41,121 nucleotides of DNA from a virus, in the IMG/VR virus record IMGVR_UViG_3300035181_001425, positions 1-41,121 of that record; one strand, 5' to 3'. The position numbers were made by a program, and so were the translations under genes. Below, piece after piece: positions 8,113 to 16,109 of this stretch. The notes under the pieces were generated by a model. The model saw nothing but the letters and a program-made list of their open reading frames with translations, was not told the origin of the DNA and made no database searches. The stretch's first letter is position 1; the number at the start of each line of letters is the position of its first letter.

Positions 8113-8460
8113 CTAGAAGGTGACGCCCAGCGCCTGGCCGGTGATGTCGATGACGTTGACGACGCCCGATACCTTCCGGTTTTGGAAGCCGGTGATCTTG
8201 GCCTGGGCCTTCACCACTTCCGGCACCGTGAGCGCAGCCTGGATCAGCAGCGCCTGAACCAGGGACGGGGCGTAGGCCTGCCCCAGCACTTCGGAGTAGT
8301 AGGGGATCCCAAGCGTCGTGTCGAAATAGGTCTCGCCCGCGAAGGTGGAAATGGCGCTGGCCACATCCTGGGCAATGGCGCTGGGGCCCGAGAGCATGGC
8401 CATGTTGCCGTTGGCATCGAGCCCAAGATCCCATGCGGCTGAAAGCTGGAGCGTGTTCAT
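8113..8460 (-). CDS. Baseplate wedge protein, gp25/GpW-like
   Basis: A 115-residue protein of the T4 gp25 / Mu gp46 / P2 gpW family, which links the inner baseplate wedge to the sheath. The features seen are SGPSAIAQDVASAISTFAGE, the conserved YFDTTLGIPYYSEVLG, and a beta-rich end. Length fits the family (100-135). It sits between the spike gene and baseplate J, the normal order, and overlaps the spike gene by ATGA. Confidence 0.88.
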   Translation of the reverse strand: MNTLQLSAAWDLGLDANGNMAMLSGPSAIAQDVASAISTFAGETYFDTTLGIPYYSEVLGQAYAPSLVQALLIQAALTVPEVVKAQAKITGFQNRKVSGVVNVIDITGQALGVTF

Positions 8461-9146
8461 ACCGGAACCCCCGTTTGCGCGATGCCCGTGGACACCCCGC
8501 CATGCTTATGGGTGTGCAGACTGGTGCCGTTGCCGGTGACGTCGCCACTGAAGGTGCCCGTGCTATCGCCCGTGAAAGCGCCGGTGACATGCCCTGTGCC
8601 GTTCACGGTCAGGTTCCCGTTCAGCGTGATGCCGCTGCCATCGATCACCACGGAGGTCGAGCCGAAGACGGCCTGGATATGGCTGTCATTCACCTGCAGG
8701 TAGTTCACGGGCGTGGTGCTGAGGTTCCAGCCGCCGAAGTAAAGCCCGTCCGCCATGTCAAACCGGCGCGCCGATCCGGGGTTGCCCTGGGCTCCGGAGG
8801 CCTGCACAGAGGAAATGTCCCGGTCGGCGAAGACACAGAAGCCGATGTCGTCCACCTTGGGATCCACGATCACGGCATTGGCGCCGCCCTGGATCCGGAG
8901 ATAGGGCAACCCGAAGATGGTGGTGTGGGGCACCGCGGAGCCGTCACCGGCCACCTGATTGACAAGAGGGAGAACATCCACCGTGCCCACAGGAGACACG
9001 CCCCCGCTTGTGCTCACGGCCACCACTTTCACAAGGGTGGCCACGTTGAGGCGGGAGAGCATCATCTGCACCACGAAGGCCAGCTCGTTGAACGGACTGT
9101 TCCCGCTGTTCAGTTCCTGCTGTCCGAAGACGCCCTGATCCGCCAT
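8457..9146 (-). CDS. Baseplate spike (Gp138/gpV-like) with HxH tip
   Basis: Central puncturing device at the tail tip. The first 110 residues form an OB-fold domain of the Gp138 N-terminal type (NELAFVVQMMLSRL, then ALV-like KVVAVS and a polarity-rich VDVLPLVNQV). Residues about 150-210 are a short repetitive beta-helix (ITLNGNLTVNGTGHVTGAFT). The tip ends LHTHKHGG followed by TGVPV; His211, His213 and His215 supply the HxH iron-binding apex known in this family. Position between hub and gp25 agrees. Confidence 0.88.
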   Translation of the reverse strand: MADQGVFGQQELNSGNSPFNELAFVVQMMLSRLNVATLVKVVAVSTSGGVSPVGTVDVLPLVNQVAGDGSAVPHTTIFGLPYLRIQGGANAVIVDPKVDDIGFCVFADRDISSVQASGAQGNPGSARRFDMADGLYFGGWNLSTTPVNYLQVNDSHIQAVFGSTSVVIDGSGITLNGNLTVNGTGHVTGAFTGDSTGTFSGDVTGNGTSLHTHKHGGVSTGIAQTGVPV

Positions 9147-9147
9147 A

Positions 9148-10020
9148 TCAGTTCCCCACCCAGCTCGCGCTGACCTTGGACAACCACTTGCCGCCCGGGT
9201 TCTCGGCTTCCAGGTGATGGTGCAGCCCGTTCACGCGCCAGGTGCCGGAGGCCACGGAGATCTCAGACTGGACGTTGATGAGGCCGCCCAGCTTGATCCC
9301 GGGGTTGTAGAGGCATTCCAGCTTCAGGCCCTTCTTGTCGAAGACCGGGTACTCCTTCAGGCCGGTGGCCGCAGAGATCAGCGGCACGGTGCCAGGGCGA
9401 GCAGCGCCGCGCGGGCAGATGAACAGGGTGCCGTCATCGATGCCGAACTCGATGTTGGCCGCAGCGGCCACGGCCGCAGCCTGCTGGAAGGCGGAGCCAG
9501 AGAGGTAGGGGCTCACCAGCTGGGTCGTCACACCGTTGTCTTCGAAGGCGTAACCCATCTGGGCGGCCAGGGAAGACATCAGGCTCGAGACCGAGGCGCC
9601 GCCCTTGAAGCTCTTGGGCGTCACGGGCGCCAGGGCCGGGTAGAAGCCCTCCAGGGCCTCCAGGTGGAAGTAGAGGTTGGGTGGGCTCTGGTAGCTCGTC
9701 CAGGCCCCTGTCACCTCACCCTGGAAGGCTACGGCCATGCCTGAGGCATCCCCGGCCAGGAGCTGCACGAGGCTCTTGTGGACCGCTAGGGGCTTAGCAC
9801 TCTTCGCAGGCAGCGTCGTGAGCGCATTCATCTGGGTGGAGGTCATCCCATAGATCTTCAGCTTCAGCTTGTTCTTGGAGGGATGGCCCCCCTTCTCCAC
9901 CTCGGCGCCCATGCGCAGGCCGGTGAGCTGCACCGTGTTGTTCGTGCCGTCGAAGGTCCCCGAGGTCAACGTGAGGTTGGCCTGGAGAATCTTCTTGGTG
10001 AAGCTGGAGCCGGTGGTCAT
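9148..10020 (-). CDS. Baseplate hub protein (gp27/gpD-like)
   Basis: A 290-residue protein that by position should be the hub on which the spike sits, at the end of the tail tube. It begins with a beta-rich tube-like domain (LTLTSGTFDGTNNTVQLTGL), has a second tube-like domain near 100-130, and a middle helical part (SVSSLMSSLAAQMGYAFEDN, then FQQAAAVAAAANIEFGIDDGTLFICPR) that matches the T4 gp27 / P2 gpD / Mu gp44 style. The end (WRVNGLHHHLE) is also typical. The order plug-hub-spike-gp25-J is that of other contractile phages. Confidence 0.8.
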   Translation of the reverse strand: MTTGSSFTKKILQANLTLTSGTFDGTNNTVQLTGLRMGAEVEKGGHPSKNKLKLKIYGMTSTQMNALTTLPAKSAKPLAVHKSLVQLLAGDASGMAVAFQGEVTGAWTSYQSPPNLYFHLEALEGFYPALAPVTPKSFKGGASVSSLMSSLAAQMGYAFEDNGVTTQLVSPYLSGSAFQQAAAVAAAANIEFGIDDGTLFICPRGAARPGTVPLISAATGLKEYPVFDKKGLKLECLYNPGIKLGGLINVQSEISVASGTWRVNGLHHHLEAENPGGKWLSKVSASWVGN

Positions 10021-10024
10021 GGGG

Positions 10025-10333
10025 TCACTTTTGGTAGATCGAGATGGTGCAGTTCTGGCCGCCCAGCGTGATATCGAACTGCTGGGCGGGGATGGCCTGG
10101 AGGGGGATCTGAACCGTGTCCTGGCCGTCCTGGTAGTAGAGGAGTATGTAGCGACCGGTCTTCAGGTCGAGTCCCGGATAGAGCGGATCTGCGCTCCCCT
10201 GCATGTCCGCAAAGGCGAGCGTTCCGATGAAGCCCAGATAGGGGAACGAACCGATCTGAACGCGGTTCAGACAGGGCACCCCTTGCCAGAGGGGCGTGCC
10301 GTTGATTGCCAGATCGCAGTAGAGGTTGGGCAT
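10025..10333 (-). CDS. Baseplate plug protein, apparently circularly permuted
   Basis: A 102-residue protein with both halves of the phage baseplate plug family (Pam3 gp18-like, DUF6983-like), but in reversed order. From memory of the family, the usual order is IPLxAIPxQ-LGGQNCxIxxYQK first, then LYxDLxxNGxPL, YLGFxGDLAFxDxQG and GRYxLxYL. Here the protein starts at PNLYCDLAINGTPL, runs to GRYILLYY at about residue 67, crosses a linker QDGQDTVQ, and ends with IPLQAIPAQQ and GGQNCTISIYQK. The start is fixed by a TGATG overlap with the upstream gene. Position between the Dit-like and hub genes supports the plug role. Confidence 0.8.
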   Translation of the reverse strand: MPNLYCDLAINGTPLWQGVPCLNRVQIGSFPYLGFIGTLAFADMQGSADPLYPGLDLKTGRYILLYYQDGQDTVQIPLQAIPAQQFDITLGGQNCTISIYQK

Positions 10334-10866
10334 CAGTCGTTCCTCGCCCGGTCCATGACGTTCGCCCAGGTCAATGGCGGAGGCGGCGGAGGCCCAGCTG
10401 GATGGCAGACCTGCATTTTCCCGTTCACCTGCTTCGAAGCAGATCCAGGGCTCTTGGGATGCGGGATGGTGACCGCGGTGTAGGTCGGCGTCACCTCGCG
10501 AACCTCGATCAACGCGATGTCCACCACCAGCAGGTTCAGCCCGTTGTCAGCCGATTGGCTGTAGTCGTAGCTTTCCATGGTGACGTTGAGGTAGACGCAG
10601 GTCGGGGTCACCACGTTGTAGAGGTTCGGCTGGCTCAGCTCACTGCCCATGGCCGCCTGAAAAGCCGCGATTCGATCCTTGCCGCCCACCGCCAGGCGCA
10701 CCTTGGGCTTGTTGGGTTCGTTCACCTTGTTGTAGCTGGCGAAGCTGCCATGCTCCACGGGGAAAGTGCTGGTCTTCACGTTCGCGGTGTACTTCAGATC
10801 CACGAGGGAATCGACGTCAAAGACCTCGTTCCCTTCCAGATCGAAGATGCCCCAGCCGCGCGCCAT
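10333..10866 (-). CDS. Dit-like phage tail hub protein
   Basis: A 177-residue tail protein of the Dit-like family of contractile phages, forming a ring between tube and baseplate. The segment KTSTFPVEHGSFASYNKVNEP with KVRLAVGG resembles the conserved 'evehp ... inDhv ... P' region of that family, and NLYNVVTPTCVYLNVTMESYDY its middle. The last 25 residues carry a run of seven prolines (GPPPPPPL). It follows the tape measure gene with a 1-base overlap. Confidence 0.75.
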   Translation of the reverse strand: MARGWGIFDLEGNEVFDVDSLVDLKYTANVKTSTFPVEHGSFASYNKVNEPNKPKVRLAVGGKDRIAAFQAAMGSELSQPNLYNVVTPTCVYLNVTMESYDYSQSADNGLNLLVVDIALIEVREVTPTYTAVTIPHPKSPGSASKQVNGKMQVCHPAGPPPPPPLTWANVMDRARND

Positions 10867-12440
10867 CAGAATGCTCCGTCCACCTGGTCCACCAGGCCCT
10901 GCGACCGGAGGGCCCCAGGCAGTTCCGCGGCGATGCCCTTGGCGTCCGTGGCCTGGGTGACGACCTCAATCTTGCCGATGTGGGTTTCGCGACTGCTGGT
11001 AGAAGTGCTGCTGGAATTCGAGACCCCAGGGCGCACGGCCATGCCGGCGTGTCCACCCTCGAAGTGGTACTGATCCTGGCCCCCGTACTGTCCCAGGCTC
11101 ATCACCTTGATGATGAAGTTCCCAATGGTGGCCATCTTCTTGTTGATAAAGGCGAAGGCGTCCATGGCGGCCTCCTTGAAGTGTTGCCACATCGCCGCCC
11201 CGGATTTCTCCAGCATGAAGAAGGCGTGGAGCAGCTCGTAGACAATGAGCAGGGCCACCTGGCTGAACAGATGTCCAAGATCCGTGCACAGTTTCTTGAA
11301 CGCAGTTTTAATTTTTTCGCCGTTAAACGTAAAGATGCCGACAATCAAATCCCACTGATCCATGATCACGGCCACGTAGGTCATGAAGATCTCTTTCAGT
11401 GTGTTGAAAACGGTCAATACGTAGACCCGAACGGAATCCCATGCGTCTTTGAAGAACTGGAAGAACTTCCCCAGGACGGACTGCCCGCCGCTGGCCCACT
11501 TCTGGAATTCGAGGTAGACCCACGAGATGCCCGCGACGAGGGCCGTGATCGCGATGATGATCAGCTCGATGGGGCCCAAGGCCATGATCCAGGCGATGGC
11601 CGCCTGCGCGCCCATGATGAGCGCGTTGACGCCGATGAGCAGGAAGGCCGCCGCGATGCCCAGGAGGACCGCCTTCACGATGGTGGAGTTCTCCCGCACC
11701 CAGATGGAGATCTTGGCCAGCCCATCGGACATAGCCAGCAGCGCCGGCATGATGGAGACGATGACCTGGCGTCCAATGGCGGCCAGGGCACCCTTCAACG
11801 TGATCATGGACTGCTCGAAGTGCTCGGCCGCCTCTACCTGCTCGGAGCTGGCGACGTTCTTCCGGACGGCGGCCGTCATGGCCTCCATCCCTTCCCGGCC
11901 CTTCTGCAGCAGCCGGATGGTGCCTTCGTCCAGGCCCAGGCGCTCGCCCAGGCCCATGGCCTTCGCGCCGCTCATGTGTTCCATCTTCTCGGCCAGCAGG
12001 CCCAGCACCTGGATGGCGCTCTTACCCTTCAAGGCAACCTCGGAGATGCCCAGCCCAGCGAAGACCTTCAGGGCCATCTTGGAGCGGGGCCCGTGGATCT
12101 CGATCATGGCCAGGCGGCTGTTGAGGCCCTTCAAGGATGAGTCCATGCCCTGCACGGAGCCACCCACGCGCTTCACGGCGCCCTCCAGGGCTTCCAGCTC
12201 TTCAACCTCCACGCCAAGCGTTTGCGCCAGACGTCCGGCGACCACCTGGGCCTCCAGTTGCCCCTTCACGAATTCGACCATGGCGCCCGCCGTAGCCATG
12301 AGGCCGAAGAAGGCGAGCGCCTCCTTCCCCATCTCGCGGAAGCTGTCCTTGGCCTTGTCGGTCGCGTGCTCAAGGCCCTTTTCAAACTTGTCAGATTCCA
12401 GGCCCAGCTCTACGAGGAATGCGTCGATGATGGTGGCCAT
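10866..12440 (-). CDS. Tail tape measure protein
   Basis: Long helical protein that sets tail length and is ejected with the DNA. The 524 residues have a helical amino region (KFEKGLEHATDKAKDSFREMGKEALAFF), a hydrophobic patch at about 41-57, a long strongly hydrophobic stretch at about 265-320 and a Ser/Thr-rich region near 470. At about 0.15 nm per residue it predicts a tail near 80 nm. The gene follows the chaperone genes, the normal place. The start overlaps the upstream stop as TAATG. Confidence 0.9.
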   Translation of the reverse strand: MATIIDAFLVELGLESDKFEKGLEHATDKAKDSFREMGKEALAFFGLMATAGAMVEFVKGQLEAQVVAGRLAQTLGVEVEELEALEGAVKRVGGSVQGMDSSLKGLNSRLAMIEIHGPRSKMALKVFAGLGISEVALKGKSAIQVLGLLAEKMEHMSGAKAMGLGERLGLDEGTIRLLQKGREGMEAMTAAVRKNVASSEQVEAAEHFEQSMITLKGALAAIGRQVIVSIMPALLAMSDGLAKISIWVRENSTIVKAVLLGIAAAFLLIGVNALIMGAQAAIAWIMALGPIELIIIAITALVAGISWVYLEFQKWASGGQSVLGKFFQFFKDAWDSVRVYVLTVFNTLKEIFMTYVAVIMDQWDLIVGIFTFNGEKIKTAFKKLCTDLGHLFSQVALLIVYELLHAFFMLEKSGAAMWQHFKEAAMDAFAFINKKMATIGNFIIKVMSLGQYGGQDQYHFEGGHAGMAVRPGVSNSSSTSTSSRETHIGKIEVVTQATDAKGIAAELPGALRSQGLVDQVDGAF

Positions 12441-12580
12441 TACTTCTCCGAGCCCTTTTTGTAGGCCAAGGCCTCGTTGTGGTTGTCCACGAGAATGATT
12501 TCAAGCATGTCGTAGGCATCCTCAAGGCCGTAGATGGTTTGGAGTTCGTGAAGCGTTGCCAGTTGCCTGGAGACGATCAC
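12440..12580 (-). CDS. Second tail assembly chaperone ORF (GT-like, -1 frame)
   Basis: This frame continues past the stop of the first chaperone and ends one base into the tape measure start. Read alone it would start at GTG 12580 in a GTGA overlap and give 46 residues (VIVSRQLATLHELQTIYGLE, then AYDMLEIILVDNHNEAL). GTGA overlaps are used elsewhere in this genome. The same frame is also open far upstream, so it could be reached by a -1 frameshift, as in lambda G/GT; the best slip candidate is GGT TTT TC at 12672-12665, which would give a 203-residue fusion. The two routes cannot be separated from sequence. Confidence 0.7.
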   Translation of the reverse strand: MIVSRQLATLHELQTIYGLEDAYDMLEIILVDNHNEALAYKKGSEK

Positions 12581-13050
12581 TCCGATCCGGGGCGGGACAT
12601 TGACGTAATTGGTGAAGCCAGCGGTGCCGCCTGAGCCATGGATTCCGAGAGCTTGGCGGCGAGCGAAAAACCGAGGTGCAGTTCCAGCAGCTCCTTGCGG
12701 AGCTTGATGCGTGTGGTGACTTCTTCCGTGTCGTTCTCGCCGAGGGCGCGGAAGAAGTTCGGGTTCTTCACGGGATCGGGCTGAATCTGGATGCAGCGGA
12801 ACATCTCATCCAGCAGGGGCTCGGCCAGTGCCCAGTCCAGGCCTGAGAGCGCGGACAGACCTGCGGCCGCAACTCCGGCCAGGCCCTGCTGAGCGGCTCC
12901 GTCCGGAAGATCCACGCCCGACTTGGCCAGGGCCAGGAAGGCGCGGGCAGCCCATTTTTCCGCTTGAGTGGCGCCCATCTCGGTCAGGAGGAAGGATTTT
13001 CCCTTGTCCCGATTCTCCGCATCGATGGTGACAATCTTCGTTTTGCGCAT
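12577..13050 (-). CDS. Tail assembly chaperone (gpG-like)
   Basis: A 157-residue protein between the tube gene and the tape measure gene, where phages with long tails encode the chaperone that coats the tape measure during assembly. It shows TQAEKWAARAFLALAKSG, a mostly helical body, and LLDEMFRCIQIQPDP, features common to annotated phage tail assembly chaperones of this type. The end of its frame overlaps a second -1 frame, the hallmark of G/GT pairs. It is not expected in mature virions. Confidence 0.8.
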   Translation of the reverse strand: MRKTKIVTIDAENRDKGKSFLLTEMGATQAEKWAARAFLALAKSGVDLPDGAAQQGLAGVAAAGLSALSGLDWALAEPLLDEMFRCIQIQPDPVKNPNFFRALGENDTEEVTTRIKLRKELLELHLGFSLAAKLSESMAQAAPLASPITSMSRPGSE

Positions 13051-13053
13051 GGG

Positions 13054-13491
13054 TTACATCCCGCTGATGACGACGCTTTCCCACGTGATTTCGTAGGTCT
13101 GCGGTTCGAGGGTTTTCTTGGCGGCCGGGATGTCGGAGTACATCGTCAGCGCCCCGTTGTTGAGCGTGGCCTGGATGCCGTTCGACTGGATGACGATGGT
13201 CCCGCTGCAGGGGAGAGCATCCTGGGCGGTATCCATGGCCTGGGCCCAGTTGTCGAACACGATGCCGGAAGGCGAGTCAGCCGCGAGCTTGATCTTCATC
13301 TTGCGGGCGACCTTCACGTAGCCCTGGCTCAGATGGCCATCCAGGCCCATCTTGGCTTCCACCTTGGGGAAGGAGTCCATGTCGAACATGTCATCGGTGC
13401 TGAACCCCTGGATGACCACGGGCTGGTTGTAGACCCCGGGAATGACCAGGGCCAGGACGGCAGTGATGGAGGTGATCGTCGAAAGTGCCAT
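13054..13491 (-). CDS. Tail tube protein
   Basis: A 145-residue protein directly downstream of the sheath gene, matching the tail tube of DUF3383-sheath myoviruses (DUF3277-like). The visible features are VVIQGFSTDDMFDMDSF, a GHLSQGYVKVARKMKIKLAADSPS hairpin region, FDNWAQAMD, and the beta-rich end YEITWESVVISGM. It should stack in hexameric rings inside the sheath. Size fits the family. Confidence 0.85.
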   Translation of the reverse strand: MALSTITSITAVLALVIPGVYNQPVVIQGFSTDDMFDMDSFPKVEAKMGLDGHLSQGYVKVARKMKIKLAADSPSGIVFDNWAQAMDTAQDALPCSGTIVIQSNGIQATLNNGALTMYSDIPAAKKTLEPQTYEITWESVVISGM

Positions 13492-13503
13492 GTCAGGCTC
13501 CTG

Positions 13504-15219
13504 CTACTGAATCGAGATGGAGGCGAGGTTCAGCTGATTGACGGAGCCACCGTCCATCCACCAGAGGGTGCAAGGCGGGCTCAAACGGTTGTTGCGCTGG
13601 TTCGCGCTGGCCGGGAGCACCTGCAGGTAGTAGCCGTTGTTCGCCAAGGCGGGATCGATGGTCAGGCCCGCGGCGCTGTTCACGTTGGCGATCTGCAGGG
13701 CGGTGAGCACCACGCCGGTGTTGATCACCCCCGCATTGAGCGCAGCCGTGATCGGCCCCAGGGCGGCGGCCTTGATCATGCTATAGCCCTGCGGATTGTA
13801 AGGAATGGCGTTGAGGTTGGTGAACATGTTCACGAGGGCCAACTGCAGGGAGCTGTTGAGCCAGATCGCATTCACGTAGGAATCCAGCCAGCCGAAGGCG
13901 CCGGAAAGCTGCCCGTTCCAGAAGAACTGGTTCGAGGCGTTGGCTGTGGCCCAGTTCCCATAGAAGTTCGTGCCGTTGGCGATGGCATTGGCCGAGGAGA
14001 CCGGATCGTTCACCGTGGGGGTGATGCCGGTTCCGCTCTTGTAGGCGATGGCCGCGCGGCCGTTCTTGGCGTTGAAGTTGATGGATGCCACGAAGCCGAG
14101 CACGAAGGCCGCGGCGTTGGGATCCTGGTAGACCGCGCAGGTGCCGCCCAGGCTGTTCAGCTTCGTGTAGTAGCTGATGCAGGTAGTGCTGGCATTGCTG
14201 GACACGATCGTGGGGTCCGAGTCGTAGGGAACATAGACAAACTGCCCACCCGTGCCCGCGTTCCAGGTGGCGAAGGCCTGCTTATCGGCGATGACCGGTT
14301 CGAAGCAGGTGGAGAAGGTCGCCCAGTTGCTCGTGAAGACCGCCAGGGCCGTCATGAAGGTGCCGGGGACGTTGGCGGCGCTGCCCTGCGACAGGGTGCC
14401 CACGCCAAGGCCCAGGGTGGTCGCGTTGGTGCCGCCGCAGACCGTGATGGTGGAACCGGCGCCGGTGGTGCCAGAGGTGATCACGAAGGCGTTGAAGGCG
14501 CTGGACCAGGTCACGGTGGATCCAGCTGTGCCGCCACTGAAGGCGAAGGCCGTCTGGATCAGCGAAGCCGCATTGCTGAAGCTGGACGCCGAGGAAAGGT
14601 TCAGGGCCGCGATGGAGACCAGGGTACCGTTGATGGTGACGGTCAGCGTGCCACTGGTGATCGCCTGCAACTGCGCCAGCGTCAGGGAAGGCATGCTGGT
14701 GCCACGGAAGAAGGCGGGGATGGCGTAGGAGGCATAGCGGCCGAACAGGAGCGCTGTGGGCTTCACGGTGGAGCCCGTGTAGCCGTTGAAGTAGACGGCG
14801 GCCATCTGGCTTTCCAGGCAGTTCGAGGTCATGGCGCTGGCGGTGGCCTGGGTGAATCCGGGGCCGGAGATGGTCACCGTGCCGATGCCCGTGCCAGTGC
14901 TGTAGGTGCCCAAAGCGGTGATGTAGGTCCCGGGAGGGACGCCCACGGCGCCGAGGGACTGAAGCTCCTGGCCCACGGCGATCGTGCCCGACAGGGTCTG
15001 GGTGATCGTCAGGGTATTGGCCACGCAGGTGGCCAGGATCGAGGCGTTGTACTGCCCGAAGTAGGCCTGGACGCTGGCCAGGGTGGGGAAGCTCACGGGC
15101 GCGCCCACGGGCAGCACCGGGTTCTGCGAGAGCAGCAGGCCGTTCAGCGCCAGCGGATTCCCACCAGAAGCCAGGACGGCAGGCACAACGGAGATGATGG
15201 TGGAAATCGGAATCGACAT
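13504..15219 (-). CDS. Contractile tail sheath protein (DUF3383)
   Basis: Sheath subunit that contracts to drive the tube through the envelope. The 571 residues match DUF3383: LNGLLLSQNPVLPVG, VQAYFGQYN near 50-58, AVYFNGYTGS near 141, a tandem-domain centre, and a beta-rich end (DGGSVNQLNLASISIQ) that would form the interlocking handshake. Residues 58-134 are an inserted Gly/Thr module, exactly between YFG and the E-x-x-AAVYF motif that are adjacent in ordinary family members. The presence of this gene makes the phage a myovirus. Confidence 0.9.
   Translation of the reverse strand: MSIPISTIISVVPAVLASGGNPLALNGLLLSQNPVLPVGAPVSFPTLASVQAYFGQYNASILATCVANTLTITQTLSGTIAVGQELQSLGAVGVPPGTYITALGTYSTGTGIGTVTISGPGFTQATASAMTSNCLESQMAAVYFNGYTGSTVKPTALLFGRYASYAIPAFFRGTSMPSLTLAQLQAITSGTLTVTINGTLVSIAALNLSSASSFSNAASLIQTAFAFSGGTAGSTVTWSSAFNAFVITSGTTGAGSTITVCGGTNATTLGLGVGTLSQGSAANVPGTFMTALAVFTSNWATFSTCFEPVIADKQAFATWNAGTGGQFVYVPYDSDPTIVSSNASTTCISYYTKLNSLGGTCAVYQDPNAAAFVLGFVASINFNAKNGRAAIAYKSGTGITPTVNDPVSSANAIANGTNFYGNWATANASNQFFWNGQLSGAFGWLDSYVNAIWLNSSLQLALVNMFTNLNAIPYNPQGYSMIKAAALGPITAALNAGVINTGVVLTALQIANVNSAAGLTIDPALANNGYYLQVLPASANQRNNRLSPPCTLWWMDGGSVNQLNLASISIQ
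14818..15048 (-). repeat. Gly/Thr-rich insertion module in the tail sheath
   Basis: Residues 58-134: ANTLTITQTLSGTIAVGQEL, PPGTYITALGTYSTGTGIGTVTIS. It would project from the sheath surface. This copy is more diverged than those in the cement protein. Confidence 0.6.
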
Positions 15220-15228
15220 GGCTCTTCC

Positions 15229-15744
15229 TTAGTGAAGGGTTTCGACGCTGATGGGGACGATGCTGGCGGCCGCCATGAACTGCTGAGGTGCGACGGTCGA
15301 GGGCTGATACTGCAGATGAAGCTGGACAATCCAGCGCTTCTCGTACTGCTGCTCGCCGTTGACGACGGGCATCTCAATGGGGTCTTCGGCCCAGAGTGGG
15401 GTGACGCCATAAGCCGCCATGAAGTCCACGGCCAGCTGGTGCTGCCACACGGTGGAGAGGACGACTGCCCAATCCGAAGAAGCGGGGCCGTAGCAATCCA
15501 CCTGAACCGTGAAGTCGAAGGCTTGGAGAATTGATTCCTGGGTGATGGGCTGGTAATTCGTGACATTCATGCCCAGCTTCTTCAGCCCCTTCTGGGTCAT
15601 GCAGACGTAGGGACCATTGGGGGGAGGCACACCGTTCCCAAGCTCCCGGACCACAAAGGGGTTGCTGAGGCCCAGGGCATCCTGGATCCAAGCCTTCAGG
15701 CCGATGAAGACCTGATCGACGGCGGGGGAGCTGGTGAAGCTCAT
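15229..15744 (-). CDS. Neck/tail terminator-type protein
   Basis: A 171-residue protein upstream of the sheath gene. Start chosen at ATG 15744, which overlaps the upstream stop as TGATG; a longer frame to 15789 exists but begins inside the upstream gene. It resembles phage neck terminator proteins (LIC_12616-like): VFIGLKAWIQDALGL, GPYVCMTQKG, QSILQAFDFTVQVDCYGP and EKRWIVQLHLQY. Such proteins cap the tail tube and join it to the head. Confidence 0.7.
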   Translation of the reverse strand: MSFTSSPAVDQVFIGLKAWIQDALGLSNPFVVRELGNGVPPPNGPYVCMTQKGLKKLGMNVTNYQPITQESILQAFDFTVQVDCYGPASSDWAVVLSTVWQHQLAVDFMAAYGVTPLWAEDPIEMPVVNGEQQYEKRWIVQLHLQYQPSTVAPQQFMAAASIVPISVETLH

Positions 15745-16109
15745 CACGCCACCTGCTGGGTGAGACCGACCGCAGACCAGTCGGGCCATGTTTCGAAGAC
15801 GTTCACCACCAACCAGATCGTGCCATCTGGGAAGATGAGTCGATCACCACCTTTGCCGGAGGTGCGGATGATCCCGTTCACGGCGCCGTAGCAGTAGGCC
15901 TTGCGCTCTACGCCCTGAATGTTCTGGCCATTGAGGTGCGCGATGTCCTTCCCGCTGAGCGCCTGGACGTCTACCGGCCCAGAGGCAGTGGCGTACGTGG
16001 CGGCCTGGGTTCCATCAGCGGCGGTGGAATAACCGGTGCTGGTTTGGATCGTCGCAACGACCGCAGGAGTGACGGCGCGGGTGCCCGCGGCGAGGCCGTG
16101 GAGATTCAT
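15744..16109 (-). CDS. Head-tail connector / head closure protein
   Basis: A 121-residue protein in the connector cluster. It contains ATIQTSTGYSTAADGTQAATY, VDVQALSGKDIAHLNGQNIQGVERKAY and LIFPDGTIWLVVNVFETWPDW, a pattern seen in connector proteins of DUF3383 myoviruses. By position it would close the head below the adaptor. It overlaps its upstream neighbour by ATGA. The exact ring in the neck is inferred. Confidence 0.65.
   Translation of the reverse strand: MNLHGLAAGTRAVTPAVVATIQTSTGYSTAADGTQAATYATASGPVDVQALSGKDIAHLNGQNIQGVERKAYCYGAVNGIIRTSGKGGDRLIFPDGTIWLVVNVFETWPDWSAVGLTQQVA

Noticed and set aside
12964-15534. 856-residue open frame on the + strand
   Set aside because: It runs antisense to the well-identified chaperone, tube, sheath and neck genes; its Gly/His/Arg/Asp-rich product is typical of reverse reading in GC-rich DNA.
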